Source of the DNA: Halisarca cf. caerulea | Lineage: Eukaryota > Porifera > Demospongiae > Chondrillida > Halisarcidae | Reading direction: 5' to 3' | NCBI GenBank assembly: GCA_963170055.1 | Contig: CAUJGJ010000188.1 | Coordinates: forward strand, 635,671 to 699,670 | DNA length: 64,000 nt | Part shown: positions 14,884-27,400 of the stretch, one piece after another | How positions within the stretch are numbered: position 1 is the stretch's first letter | How the letters are laid out: the number at the start of each line of letters is the position of its first letter | Made by a program: the position numbers and the translations under genes | The notes under the pieces: model-generated | What the model was told of the DNA's origin: nothing | What the model saw: the letters and a program-made list of their open reading frames with translations, nothing else | Databases searched by the model: none

Positions 14884-15636
14884 CTATATATATATACATA
14901 TAACTATTTTATTCCTGCATGGCAGTCCCATTTTAATCTGATGTATACTTATACGTACATACATGCAGATGTTGGTTGTTCTCTTCGAGATGTACCATAT
15001 GCGTCAGAGCTGGAAGAATTGATTCATTCTGTAGGGACTACAGTATGTCCTACATCAGAGATTTTGAGGTTTGTACTGAACAACTGCATGAATCATTCAT
15101 GCAGATATTTACCATCGAGTGTTAATTGCATAAGACTTGTTGCTCTTATTATTATTTAAATTGGTAATTTGTGTTTAACTTAATTCTTTTGCATGTATGG
15201 TGTCACTTATACATCAAGCCATAATTATAATTATTAGATTTTTACTTGTATTTTGCGTTGCATTGAATAATATCATGTCAAACATTTGTGTACACGCATG
15301 ATATTGAAGTAACAAGTTTGTCTTTTCTACTTCATTCACATGCACAGATACAGTGTTGCAAGCATCATGTGTACACATTTCCGGTCACAAAAATGCTACC
15401 TTTTCATGAAGGCAGATGAAGTTAGTTCTTTACCTGAATTTGCAAAGTTGCATGACATCATCACGGTCCAGGATTCCAGTGATGTTATATTTGTTGTTTC
15501 CCTTTTGAGAACTATTCGCTTTGACCAAAAGTTTGGTGCTTATGAAGTTGAACCCATCCATGAAGCATATGCTTGCTTTTATGTTGTTTCACTCAAGTGC
15601 CATTATTTGTTCAACTGTATATTAAAATATTGCTAA
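11837..15636 (+). CDS. Transposase-like multi-exon gene, 5' part missing
   Basis: Eight exons join in frame: 11837-12016, 12162-12338, 12487-12747, 13022-13139, 13221-13482, 13566-13756, 14969-15068 and 15348-15636 (stop). The exon 5 donor is GC (AAAG|GCAAGC), the others GT-AG. The product resembles a large family of uncharacterised, transposon-derived proteins of fish, cnidarians and sponges. Landmarks are [16 protein letters not shown] followed by a CRHC zinc motif, [19 protein letters not shown] (IMH..EG signature), and [11 protein letters not shown]. The family usually has about 250 more residues upstream. Here the first visible exon starts at a splice acceptor 60 bp after the 147-bp satellite, so the 5' exons are lost or lie left of the arrays. 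Introns contain long (AT)n tracts and a LINE tail. No stop interrupts the exons, so the gene may have been recently functional. The transposon superfamily (CACTA/Tnp2-like or KDZ-like) is not settled. Confidence 0.72.
12766..12857. repeat. (AT)n microsatellite in intron
   Basis: About 90 bp of alternating A and T just inside the third intron of the transposase-like gene. Similar tracts sit at about 13829-13898, 14022-14098, 14839-14874, 18462-18512 and 18524-18552. All are intronic, and three of them flank or border the LINE tail. Confidence 0.95.
14100..14812 (+). mobile_element. 5'-truncated LINE: C-terminal module and 3' tail
   Basis: The frame opening at 14101 reads [13 protein letters not shown], then [18 protein letters not shown], and resumes at 14322 with [15 protein letters not shown] and [16 protein letters not shown] before a stop at 14639. 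This is the well-known C-terminal block of non-LTR reverse transcriptases of marine invertebrates, where RPDG and VWDVT look like a PD-(D/E)XK-type endonuclease core. A 3' UTR follows and ends in (AAT)n at 14793-14812. All upstream RT sequence is missing, so it is a dead 5'-truncated copy inside intron 6 of the transposase-like gene, between two (AT)n tracts. A 64-bp insertion splits the frame at 14250. Confidence 0.78.
14250..14313. mobile_element. 64-bp SINE/MITE-like insertion in the LINE
   Basis: A 64-bp insert is flanked by the perfect 8-bp direct repeat CTTGGTCA (14242-14249 and 14314-14321). Removing it and one repeat restores the LINE frame. It begins with three TAGTCA units and contains a small stem CAGCC-AAAA-GGCTG. 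It is too short to encode anything. The class (SINE tail or minimal MITE) is not clear. Confidence 0.7.
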
Positions 15637-15927
15637 CAAATGTTACGTAAAATCCAAGTATGACTTAAGTGGTTACTTTTAATATTATATAGCTGCAATG
15701 ATATTGATTTTATGTGCATGACTGTACATGTATTGCTGCAGTGTGCCTATCTGATATGCATAGTGTAATTGTGTTACAATATTACAGTTTTGTCATTATA
15801 CTGAACTATATAAGTCAGACTCAATCTGTATGTTGTCATGATGTTGAGAGCATGCACCTGCTCACTTTGAGTTGATATTAATTAAGCTGCCTTTTATTAA
15901 CAGGCAGATAAATTTAATATTATATTA
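15637..15927. other. Intergenic spacer
   Basis: AT-rich sequence after the stop of the transposase-like gene. I see no gene and no repeat apart from short T and A runs; it probably holds the 3' UTR. Confidence 0.5.
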
Positions 15928-16102
15928 CAGTGCATTCTCGTTAATCCGCCACAATTCGTTTTGAAGAATATTGGTGGATTAATGAGTTTTGGCGGATTAT
16001 CCAAATCAATTTGCAGTATTTTGTCATAATTCATGCACAAAATTGATGGCGGATAAAAGGGTTTGGCGGATAAAGCGGTGGCGGATTAACGAGAATTCAC
16101 TG
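15928..16102. mobile_element. pogo/Tigger-type MITE
   Basis: 175 bp with terminal inverted repeats starting CAGTGCATTCTCGTTAATCC on the left and CAGTGAATTCTCGTTAATCC read from the right, one mismatch, flanked by TA on both sides. CAGTG termini with a TA duplication and the CTCGTTAATCCG motif are typical of pogo/Tigger derivatives. Internally it repeats GGCGGATTA and GGCGGATAAA motifs. There is no ORF. Confidence 0.85.
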
Positions 16103-16620
16103 TATATAGGTATTATAATATAATTATAGACTATTCAAGTCTTCTAATTTAAAATTTATAAATTCAAGTGATCAGAAGCATGGACTTGTTTTCAGCTCAC
16201 AAGGTTGTATGTATCTGAACTTTAGACTGCAAGCCAAGCTAGTTTAAAGTCAAAAATCTTATTCCAAGAATGTTAATCTAAATGCAGGAAGGTTAAGTTC
16301 CTATATCTTATACTCTCTTACTTAGATAAAGTAGCTTGAAATGTGACACACATACCTTGGAATTAGCTACTACTCACATCTTATAACAAGATGAAGTGAA
16401 TGTTTTAGTCTCAAAATGAAATATTACTTCATGACCGATATAAATTTAAGATATGTGTCTACTATAAAGCACTGTGGACCAATTTTAAGTTTAGATTGCT
16501 TGTACTTAGTTGTAATCTAGCTAAAATCAAGACTTTGTTTGTCCAGTGTACTCTTTTGACATTGCAACCATGATTGAGAACTGAACCCCATTCATTTGAA
16601 GTGTTCGAACATAACACGTT

Positions 16621-17254
16621 TTGGCGACGAGGATGTCCGCTGTATTTGGTCAAGTTGGGGAGTACAAGGATGAGGAAGACTGGCTATCATATGTGGAGCG
16701 ACTTGAACATTTTTTCAAAGCAAATAAGATTGAAAGTAAGCAATGGCTGTCTGTGTTCCTGTCGACGATTGGAGCGCCCACGTACAAAGTTTTAAAGAGT
16801 GTAGTAGCACCCAAGAAACCTGACGATAAAGACCTGGGTACCCTTGCTGAGGCCCTACAAGGATATTTTAGCCCCAAGCCTTCGCAGACGATGCAGAGAT
16901 TTAAGTTCCATAGAAGGAATCGCCTTCCAGGAGAATCGATCACCGAATATGTTGCCCATCTGCGTAGCTTGTTGGGAAAAGCGAGTTCGGGACCTTTTGG
17001 GACGACATGCTGCGAGACTGGTTGGTTTGCGGGATTGAAGATTCAGCTATTCAAAAAAGATTGTTGTCCGAACGTACATTAGATTTCCAGAAAGCTTTGG
17101 ATATCGCCGCGTCAATGGAAACCGCCAGTCGGGATGTCAAGAGCATGGGTGTTGATTCCGTTCGTCAGCCCATATCAGTACACAAGATGTCATCGCGCCG
17201 AGTTCCTCTTCCGAAAAGTTCATCGACTTCAGCTTGTTATCGCTGCAACGGGAA
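16621..17254 (+). pseudogene. Broken Ty3/Gypsy gag fragment
   Basis: From the ATG at 16633 the frame encodes a retrotransposon gag (VERLEHFFKANKI, then a capsid-like block with VAPKKPDDKDL and GYFSPKPS). The frame shifts near 16975, continues as MLRDWLVCGIEDSAIQ, and stops matching inside the CCHC zinc knuckle (CYRCNGK at about 17235-17255), where a GC-rich periodic array begins. The start is preceded by TTTTGGCGACGAGGATG, a common primer-site/leader context in Gypsy elements, and by AACATAACA, a possible LTR end. No protease, RT or integrase follows, so this is a remnant. It is unrelated in sequence to the Gypsy element at 50249. Confidence 0.8.
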
Positions 17255-17276
17255 GGTATGGTGGCCGAGAAGGACA

Positions 17277-17420
17277 CTTCACGACGTCGCTCCGATTTCG
17301 CTGCGAAGTCGCTCCGACGTCGGAGCGACTTCGCCCGAATTCGGAGCGACTTCGTAGCGAAGTCGGAGCGATTTTGCCCAAAGTCGCTCCGATTTCGCTC
17401 CGAAGTCGCTGCGATTTTAC
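17277..17420. repeat. 11-bp periodic GAAGTCGCTCC array with inverted halves
   Basis: Modules of 11 bp of the form GAAGTCGCTCC or GATTTCGCTCC run in one direction, switch to the reverse complement (GGAGCGACTTC) about 17320, and switch back near 17375. The result is a strongly self-complementary GC-rich block in an AT-rich neighbourhood. It abuts the truncated gag zinc knuckle. The same module length and GAAG head recur in the TIR elements at 48612, 50619 and 62921. A short (CGTG)n tract follows at about 17441-17465. Confidence 0.85.
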
Positions 17421-17945
17421 GTGTGCATGTATCCTGTGTGTGCGTGCGTGCGTGCGTGCGTGTGTGCTAGCCAAAAATGTATTTAATATTACAATACAAT
17501 CATAATACTAGGGATAATCAATCAATCAAATAAATCAATATTTTTTATAGATTATATTTATAAGTATGCTGTGCTTAGTATACTATAATATATAAATGGA
17601 GTCCAATGAAGAGCTGCACACCATGTAAGAAGTTAATAAGAAACAATTTTTAGTATAACATATTGCATGTGCGCGGACGAGTGTGCTATGATGAATGATA
17701 ACAATGGTGATCATTATAAAAACTGCACAGTTATACCGTAGCTTCAAATCAAATTTAAATTAAATCAATCATATGAAGTTAACAATTAGTATAGTATAGG
17801 ATGATGATAGTGATGAGGATGACGATATAGTGATGTATACATAACACACCAGCCTATATAATTTACTTTAACCATGTAACAAGTTCGTGCATACATTCTT
17901 CATTAAGTAAAGCAAATTTCTTGCCGAACATGACTCGAACAGGCA
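17421..17945. other. AT-rich spacer
   Basis: No gene recognised. It contains a (TGCG)n tract and AT-rich sequence up to the first supported exon of the integrase-core gene. Confidence 0.5.
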
Positions 17946-19672
<1,727 letters not shown>

Positions 19673-20443
19673 CTAATTCTTACATGCTCATCATGTTAGT
19701 AATAATTATAAGACATGAACATTACAAACTGCATGGTCTTGTGGTAGACATTTTTTGTTTATAACAATATTGGTCACATGATTTGGTGTAAATAGTCAGA
19801 TTATAATCAAAAATTATAATTAAAAATACAATATATGAGAGAGCTTTAATATATCAGCCTATATAGAAACATTTTAGTAATCTTCAAATAAGAGTGATCA
19901 GTGAGTAATTTTGATTGAATGAATTGCTTATACTATACACGTATACATGAAATGTTACACAGTACTGTAAAGTAACAGTGTAAAAAGCTTGTATATATAG
20001 CTTAATTATGTGACACTGCAAATTTATAGTTTATACTAGTGTTCAAAGTGATCCTAATCAAATTGAAAAGTGTGGGTGTTGCTTCAAAACCTACAAAAGG
20101 CACTTCACGCTGACAATCGGAGCTCACTGGCGAAAGATGAGACCTCTGGACCCTTTGTGGCAACCTGTAGCTCAGTTCAAAAAAACGACGAGAAGAATAA
20201 GAATATTCTTAAAATGGTACTGGTGTTGCATAGCCTAAATTTTCGTCTAAAATTTCAAACTTCTTTAAAGAAATTGGCCTACGAATGGTTTTACCTACTT
20301 CATCTTATAGCTAGTGTGTCAAAAGGCACCAATATCACTTCTAAATGCTACTAACTGTACTGCATCGTTAGTTTTCAGACAAAAACAAAGTTTGTGTTAA
20401 TCTATGGTGGTCATGTTTTTCGGTATCAATCCTACATATAATA
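19673..20443. other. Intergenic AT-rich DNA
   Basis: I find no supported gene. A GC-richer stretch at 20070-20354 has an open frame (from 20070) without recognisable motifs. Confidence 0.45.
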
Positions 20444-21422
20444 GGAGTGTATAAAAGCCATTAAAAAATGGTTAAAGCATGTAGGATTGACACAGGACCG
20501 TGTAAAAGGCCTTATCAAAAAAGGATTCTCCAAAAACACTTGGAACAAGGGTGAATTGTATTACAGGTACAGGGCTAGATGGGCAAAGGGCAAGACAGGC
20601 ATAGAGCTAGACGAGCATTGGGCTACACATACATGAGGCTAGATGGGTATAGGGCTAGACAAAGTTCAATTGGACTGAGTGTACACTGTACAAATACACA
20701 CACATCCCTTATGCGCAGCACATTATATGTATATGCTGCGGGATGTAGGAATTTGCACAGTGTACACTAAATCAACATCACAGGGTATTTATTTCAGCCC
20801 TCGGTTATAATGGTAAAATGGCCGTCGCGAAACTTGACCATGCAATTTTCATAACATATTATGCCTCTAATACAAATTGGGCTATGCAATACACTTCATG
20901 AAAGTAAACAAGTATAAAAGGAAAAACCGCACAAACAAGGGTGTATACAAACCATATAAAAATCGTAAAAGGATGCAGGATTGACACAGGATTGTGCAAA
21001 AAGGCATTATCAAAAAACAATTCTCCAAAAACACTTGGAACAAGGGTGAGTTGCAAAACCAGTACAGGGCTAGGTGGGCAAAGGGCAAGACAGGTACATA
21101 CAAGTACATCTCATATGTGCAGCACATTATACTGTAACAGTACATATGTGCTGCGGGATGAAGGAATTTGCACAGTGTGCACTCAGTCCAACTAAACTCT
21201 GTCTAGCCATATACCTGTCTAACCTCATGTATGTGTAGCCCTATGCTCATCTAGCCCTATACCTGTCTTGCCCTTTGCCCACCTAGCCCTGTACCGGTTT
21301 TGCAACTTATCCTTGTTCCAAGTGTTTTTGGAAAATCATTTTTTGTTAATGCCTTTTTGCACTATCCTGTGTCAATCCTACGTACATCCCTTCACCATTT
21401 TTAAATGGTTATGAATACAAGA
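20444..21422. repeat. Foldback repeat cluster with GGGCTAGA modules
   Basis: Three related segments are present. A (20444-20770) is forward. B-left (20937-21085) is forward and shorter. B-right (about 21190-21422) is inverted. B-left and B-right form a hairpin-like element of about 485 bp. Shared marks are TAGGATTGACACAGG, CCAAAAACACTTGGAACAAGG and a run of imperfect GGGCTAGATGGGCA modules of about 20 bp. The loop has a smaller palindrome around CAGCACATTATACTG...CATATGTGCTG. A matches B-right along its whole length, so A is the left half of a second copy. No ORF is supported. Confidence 0.82.
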
Positions 21423-22110
21423 ACCTCAATCCACATAGCAACTATACATGTAACAACTATACACTTGATGTAATGGTTGCATCCGTGTGACAAACTAGGG
21501 GAAAAGGCAGTCAAAGGCCAATGATTGGTCTATACACAACTATTTTCACATTAGCACTAGTACTCTTGATATAACAATCATAATACAACCTCTTCACTTG
21601 ATATAAGGGTTGCACCCACCACCCATTTTCTTATTTCTCCAAAATACACCTATTTGTAATTCCAAGGACCTTAGGTGATCAGAAGTCTTGGGAAATTGTT
21701 CAAGCAAGAAACATTACTTTAGGTAACTGTATCTCCTGAAATATCACATACTAACAACAGAGAAGGTTTGTAGTTGTAGTTGACCATACTATAGAAACTG
21801 AAAGAACCATCAAAACCTACACTAGTTTTAGTTGGAGCTTTTAAAAGAGCAGAAATTTAGTGGTTGTGTCTTTACACAGTGAAATCCTCTCTTCCTACTG
21901 TATTTGCCACTAAGATGGCTTTCTATAGTATGGTCAACCGAGTTTACCTTACAACTAAAAACTTGTTCGTCAATAACCTAGACCTGCTAGCCAACCAGTA
22001 TTTTACGTTAACCTAGGCATTCGGTGATGTCTGCTTAATACCATCTAACAGTTTCAGATTTTCCTTGATAAATCCCATGATGGGAGGTTTCCAAAGAACA
22101 TCCATTACTG
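21423..22110. repeat. Non-coding stretch with a dispersed repeat copy
   Basis: No gene. At 21645-21760 lies the first of three copies of a dispersed repeat with GGTGATCA, AAATTGTT, AAGMAAGAAA and GGTAACTG..TCTCCTRAAATAT landmarks; the others are at about 22765-22880 and 24240-24350. Confidence 0.6.
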
Positions 22111-22594
22111 GCCCAGTGTTGTGGCCATTACAGAGGTATTGTAATCAACTACCATTGCAATTATCTTGAGTATTACAACAGTCCAATTACCATTACCACT
22201 GCAGATCTTCACTAAGGCAGGCACTCAATAACCATAACAACTACATTTCTATATTTACTATTGCAAAAACTAATTACAGATTTGTTCTGAGATGCGTGCA
22301 AAGGTTACTTACTACACCTTGCCAAAATTCATATTTGTAGTGACATTTTGCCACTCCGAGTTAAACTAACAAAAATCTACCTCTTTAGGGGGAGAAATAT
22401 ATACAACAGATATAAAGATATACATCACAGCAGTTGTATGGTAATTGTGTAATTTGATTCAAATAGTATAGAAGAATACCAATTACCAATACTACTCTGG
22501 GACTGAAACAGCTCCATTACTACACTACCAATACCAGCAAATGTATGCCTAATTACAGTTAATTTCAATTACTACCTTTACCACAACACTGGAC
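22111..22594. mobile_element. MITE with CCAGTGTTGTGG termini
   Basis: 484 bp bounded by GCCCAGTGTTGTGG on the left and CCACAACACTGGAC on the right (inverted, one mismatch), with the direct repeat TTACTG outside both ends (22105-22110 and 22595-22600). CAGTGTTG termini recall hAT elements, which make 8-bp duplications; only 6 bp can be seen here. The interior is rich in ATTACCA and has no ORF. Confidence 0.72.
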
Positions 22595-23606
22595 TTACTG
22601 CTACTGCCCAGTCTACTGATGAATGCATGGTGGAACTCCCATGCAGAAAAGGCCTATATAGCACATTGTCAAAACAGCAATGCTTTGTTTCAGGTTAATG
22701 TGGTTAGTACATTTTACCTGTTTCAATGAAGTAAAGAAGTAAAGAATTATTTTTTAAATGGTATTTTTGCAATTCTATGGTGATCACAATTCTTTAGATA
22801 TTGTTAAAGCTAGAAATGTCATTCAAGGTAACTGAATCTCCTAAAATATCTCAAAACATAAATATCTCAACAAGTAAAGGAGTAAACTAGAAGTGCTCAT
22901 TGACCACATGCATAAACCGTGCAGCCCTGCATGCGGCCTCGATATTGCTATATGTGGGCACTTCAGAATCAATAGTTACATACTGTTTATAGTTATACAG
23001 AGGCAATGCAATCATGCATGCATGCATTTGAAAGAATACGTACGTAGCTGTGAGAATGAATATCAATATATAATATGCATAACAAGTTTTTGAGGGTGCA
23101 TGTCATTGGTATATTGTATATTAGCAGCCTGGCATGCTGACATGTCCTTCAGCCTCTTCTCCTCCTCTCAGGTGCCTCTGACTGCATGCTGCAGTTTAGT
23201 CTTTTTAGCCATGTCAATCTGAGATAATCTATTGATTTAGAAACGTTTGCATGTGGGTAATACTAAAAGCCTACTGAGTGTACGTCCCAATTATCATTGT
23301 AATAATACCTTACCTTCCTTCTTCGATAGCTTCCATGGTTTCTCCGAGTTTCAGAGAAGGACGTCTGATCCTTTTGGGCGTTTTATTGCAGCTACTCGTC
23401 TGCGCTAGCTTACGTACATGGCAAAGCGTGGCAACAAAATGGCGAACCTTGCCTACAGGTGTAAATCTGACCTACGTCTCATTTTGAAAGGACGAATTTA
23501 TTCGAACGATATAAGAGAAATTTTGTATATGAATTTTTAGTAGTTTGGCTGGTAAATGAACTCAGCGTATCGATCACAATCAGGGCAAAAGGGATATATA
23601 TATATA
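22595..23606. other. Non-coding region with weak exon signals on minus strand
   Basis: It contains the second dispersed-repeat copy (22765-22880) and a TGCATGCATGCA run at about 23014. On the minus strand near 23465-23310 there is an ATG in a good context followed by MEAIEEG and a GTAAGG donor, which could be a first exon, but I find no convincing continuation. No confident gene. Confidence 0.35.
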
Positions 23607-23722
23607 TGAAAACCCAACTGATTGCTTTACCCCTGCTGTGCATGAGCGCACGGGGTAAATATATATTATGAAAACCCAACTGATTGCTTTACCCCTGCTG
23701 CGCATGTGCGCACGGGGTAATT
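23607..23722. repeat. Two-copy tandem repeat, 61 bp
   Basis: ATGAAAACCCAACTGATTGC begins at 23607 and again at 23668. Each unit ends in GCGCACGGGGTAA. Two substitutions separate the copies. Confidence 0.85.
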
Positions 23723-23824
23723 ATTGCAGTGGACATTGATCCCGCAGAAATTATGCAATCTAATCCCAACCTTAACTCTATTATGCAATTTTGCAAATGT
23801 TATGCAACATTCTAACATAGTGGT

Positions 23825-24173
23825 TGCAACCCAAGCTCCCGGCCGGTATGGGCACATGGCCAAAGTTGGCAAACCGCTCAGTATGGGCACATGGCAATAC
23901 GCGGAAGGCAGGGAAAAAAAGCGAAAAAGGCTGCCGGTCGTCGGCGCCGGAACGCGAGGGATAAAACGGAAACCGAGAAAGGGCATCCTGGGGTCGAATC
24001 GGCGGTGCAGCGGCCGTGGCACTCGACTCCCACGCACAAGCCCCCGGTTCGGCGCCGGTCAGCAGCAGCCTTTTTCGCTTTTTTTCCCTGCCTTCCGCGT
24101 ATTGCCATGTGCCCATACTGAGCGGTCTGCCAACTTTGGCCATGTGCCCATACCAGCCGGGAGCTTGGGTTGC
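23825..24173. mobile_element. Long-TIR foldback element (MULE-like)
   Basis: About 349 bp with inverted arms of about 120 bp. GCAACCCAAGCTCCCGGC starts the left arm and its complement ends the right arm; the arms include GGTATGGGCACATGGCC and GCGGAAGGCAGGG. The centre is GC-rich. The direct repeat ATAGTG sits near both ends (23817-23822 and 24174-24179); read as 9 bp, ATAGTGGTT versus ATAGTGTGT. Long GC-rich arms and a duplication of about 9 bp fit Mutator-like elements, but no transposase is present. Open frames across it on both strands are by-products of the palindrome. Confidence 0.72.
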
Positions 24174-24454
24174 ATAGTGTGTATTGATGGCGCAATACTG
24201 CAGGATGAAGACCAATTGTGAAATTATTATTACTCCATGATATCTTCTGCAATTGTAAGGTGATCATAATTCTTTTGAAATTGTTAAAAAGCTAGAAATG
24301 TAACTTGTGGTAACTGTAACTCCTGAAATATTAAGAAATATAATATCTCATGCAATACGAAAACTTAATTATTTCTCAAAATTTATACCACACCAATAGA
24401 AGATGACAGTGATATTTATACTATGCAAATGGAAGAAGATTATGAAAAACTTGG

Positions 24455-27400
24455 TTAAGTTCTCAGTTCTCTTTCAAGTTTCTGTACTTGGTCAGCTCTT
24501 CCAAGGAGTGCATATACATGGCTCAATATGTGCATGGTTCTAATAGACTCTATGTGGTCATTGCTACGGCGATGGCTTTCAAGACATTCTTCCAACAGCT
24601 TCCTAGCAAAGTGCAAATCACCACAATGAAGATTAGCAAGTCCCAGATCACTCATAGTAATTGAAATGTTAAATAAAGTTGTATTGCTTTCACTTAGTGG
24701 AATCAACCGATGCAAATGCAACGCTTGAGCAAAAATTTCTTTGCTTTCAGACCAGTCCTTCAATGCAGTTAGAACAACACCCAGGAGAGATAAAGTATCA
24801 GCCAAAATTGTTAAGTGAGCACTATTATCAAAACGCTGAGGTATTTTCTGAAGAATTTGCAATGTTGATTCCAAACGTGATCTCGCCCTTTGTAGTTGAT
24901 TATTTCTATAAAGTGTGATGGCTTCATTTTTTAAACTTTCCGCAACAGTCAGATGATAGTGACCATTCAGTTCCTGAAACATTTCAACAGCTCTTCTACA
25001 AAGATTAGCTGAATTGAATGTGTCTTGCTCTCGCAGTGCCACTCCAAGAAATGAAAGACCTCTAGCTTGATCAGATAATGAGATGGTTGGAGTACTCAGT
25101 TGCCCTTTCTCAACAATATGATAAATATGCGGGACGAGAGCTTGAATATAACAAGGAACTTTAGAGTGCATTTTAGCACTCCTCATAATTGATTCCAAGA
25201 TGACATGATGACATGAAACTAACTGAAGGTACTGGTCTCGAGACATTCGCAGTTTAGGACGTGAAAATTCTCTCAAAGTTAATATACCTGGTTTCCCACC
25301 CAAATAGCCGCATTGAACACCAGGGAGATTGCTAAAGCCGCCTTCATTATACTGATTAGACAAAGAAAACCAGCTTTTCTGCAATGGTCTTTCACTATAC
25401 CCATCACCTTGGTTAGAATTAAGAGAATAATTCTGAAGAAAGAGGTGGAGTGCTTTATGGATATGAACACTAGGTACTGTAGACCCACATGTCATACCTA
25501 AAGAAAACAGAGGAACAGAAGGCAACCCTATGCCACAATCAGTAGACTCGTGTGACAATATTGCTTGTGACTTTTCAGGTACACGATGAAGGCTAATTTT
25601 GCTTCCATCTCTTTCTAGTCTCCAGTATGCCTCGACTAAATCCAAAGGCAATGGAAAATCCGGATTACATTGAGCTAGCATTTCAAGGATAATGCGCAGT
25701 TGTGGGTATTTATCAACACAGTTCTGAATGCTGACCTGCATTAGATGCCCTAGCCAAGACTCACTGTCTTCATTTTGAAACAATGAGATATCTGGCACAC
25801 TAGAAAGATTAGTCAACAATGCTAGTGCCCATGGCATGGTTGTCACACTGTCCATAAACTGAAGTACATACTCTTCTGTTATGTCACTGTTTGCAGCTAC
25901 AAGTTCCAATCCTTCTTCTTTTGTGAACCTGAATCACACAGGAAGATATCATGCACTAATCAGTGATAACAATTACGTGCATTGGTACACCAAAATACAT
26001 ACATCTATCCAATCCATTTTTTCTAGTTAAGGGCATTAATTTCAACGGGTCTCAAATTTGGCTAATTTAGCGGCCTTCGAAGAAATCATTAAATGAGTTC
26101 CCTTTAAAATTAGTGGTTGCTAAAAATTGGATTTGCTCATGTTAATTTATGCAACAGATTACTGTGTAAATGGTAAATTTTGGCAATTACAAAATGCTAA
26201 ATTTAGTTCCTGCTAAAAATAGTGTCTTTAAAGTACGGTAGGCATCAAAAAAAAGTTTCCGTATCATTATCGTAAAATGGTCAACTTACGATTACATTCC
26301 GATATGATTACGATTTTGTTGATAAATCACGAAGGCCGAATTACGGTGCTAAAGCAGAGAAATCACGGACATCCCAGATCAGATTACGCTAGCGATATGC
26401 AACGAAACTAAACTGAAGTGAATCAGGACGCTGCACTCGCAAAATCATCACATCGAATTACCTAAGTATTTCTCGAACTTCGATCCCCATACCCTTCGTG
26501 TAAACAAGCTTGATTAGCACTTGGAACACAGCTATAACCGTGCAGTGTCTCCGCGGGTTGAACTGCATACGATTTTTATTATCTTGGAGATCGAATTACC
26601 GTCACGAAGGATGGTCGTTGGGTTGGAGATGGTGAGCTAGCCTATGCGATGATCGGATCTTTGAGATCCTGAGGAATGGATGGACCTCAGTAAAAAGGAT
26701 CACTTCTGGTCTAGATCTGCTGATCGGATTATGATTTACATTTGACTGCAGATCAAATTACCCTCACGACGATGATCAAGGGCGATGGTCCCCGCTTCAA
26801 GATCACGAGCTAGTCTATGATGGTCACAGCTTCAAAATCGTCGGATAGGATGAACCCGGGTGATCGAATTACGATTTCTATAAGCTTTGAGATCAAATTA
26901 CGGTAATAAATGGCATCCACATGAAATTACGATTTTCACTACGCACACCATAACTATGATTACGATTACAGTACGTTACTTAACGATTACACTATGGAAA
27001 CTTTTTTTGATGTCTACTGTATCTAATGATGATTCAAAGTTTTTGCAATACAGCGAAAACCTTTACAAAATCACTGAACAACTGCACACACACTAACAAA
27101 TGTGATGGGATCTCAGAAGAACCCCCTTTCCTAGGAAACTTAGAGATTTTTGGTTGAGAAGTATGTACCTCTATTCTGTGTCTGGAACCTAGCTGATAAC
27201 ACAATCCTCCATCTAAAAACACTAATAAGTAAACCAAAAGTTGCATATACTTTCAGTTTGAAACAATTTTGTATGTATGCTCACATGTATCAGGGAGAAG
27301 AACCCCTTGTGACAAATTTCTGCCTACAGGCCTGAAACCTTCCCATATTTTGCAGCAACAAAACAGATTCTTTTGTGGTCATCATCGCTGGACAGTTTTT

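Noticed and set aside
16110..16630. A complete 5' LTR before the gag fragment
   Set aside because: AACATAACA could be an LTR end, but I cannot find a matching second LTR or a clear TG start, so it is not called.
23666..24267. Overlapping open frames of 76 to 165 aa on both strands
   Set aside because: They lie across the GC-rich palindromic element; both strands encode the same arms, which is expected of an inverted repeat.
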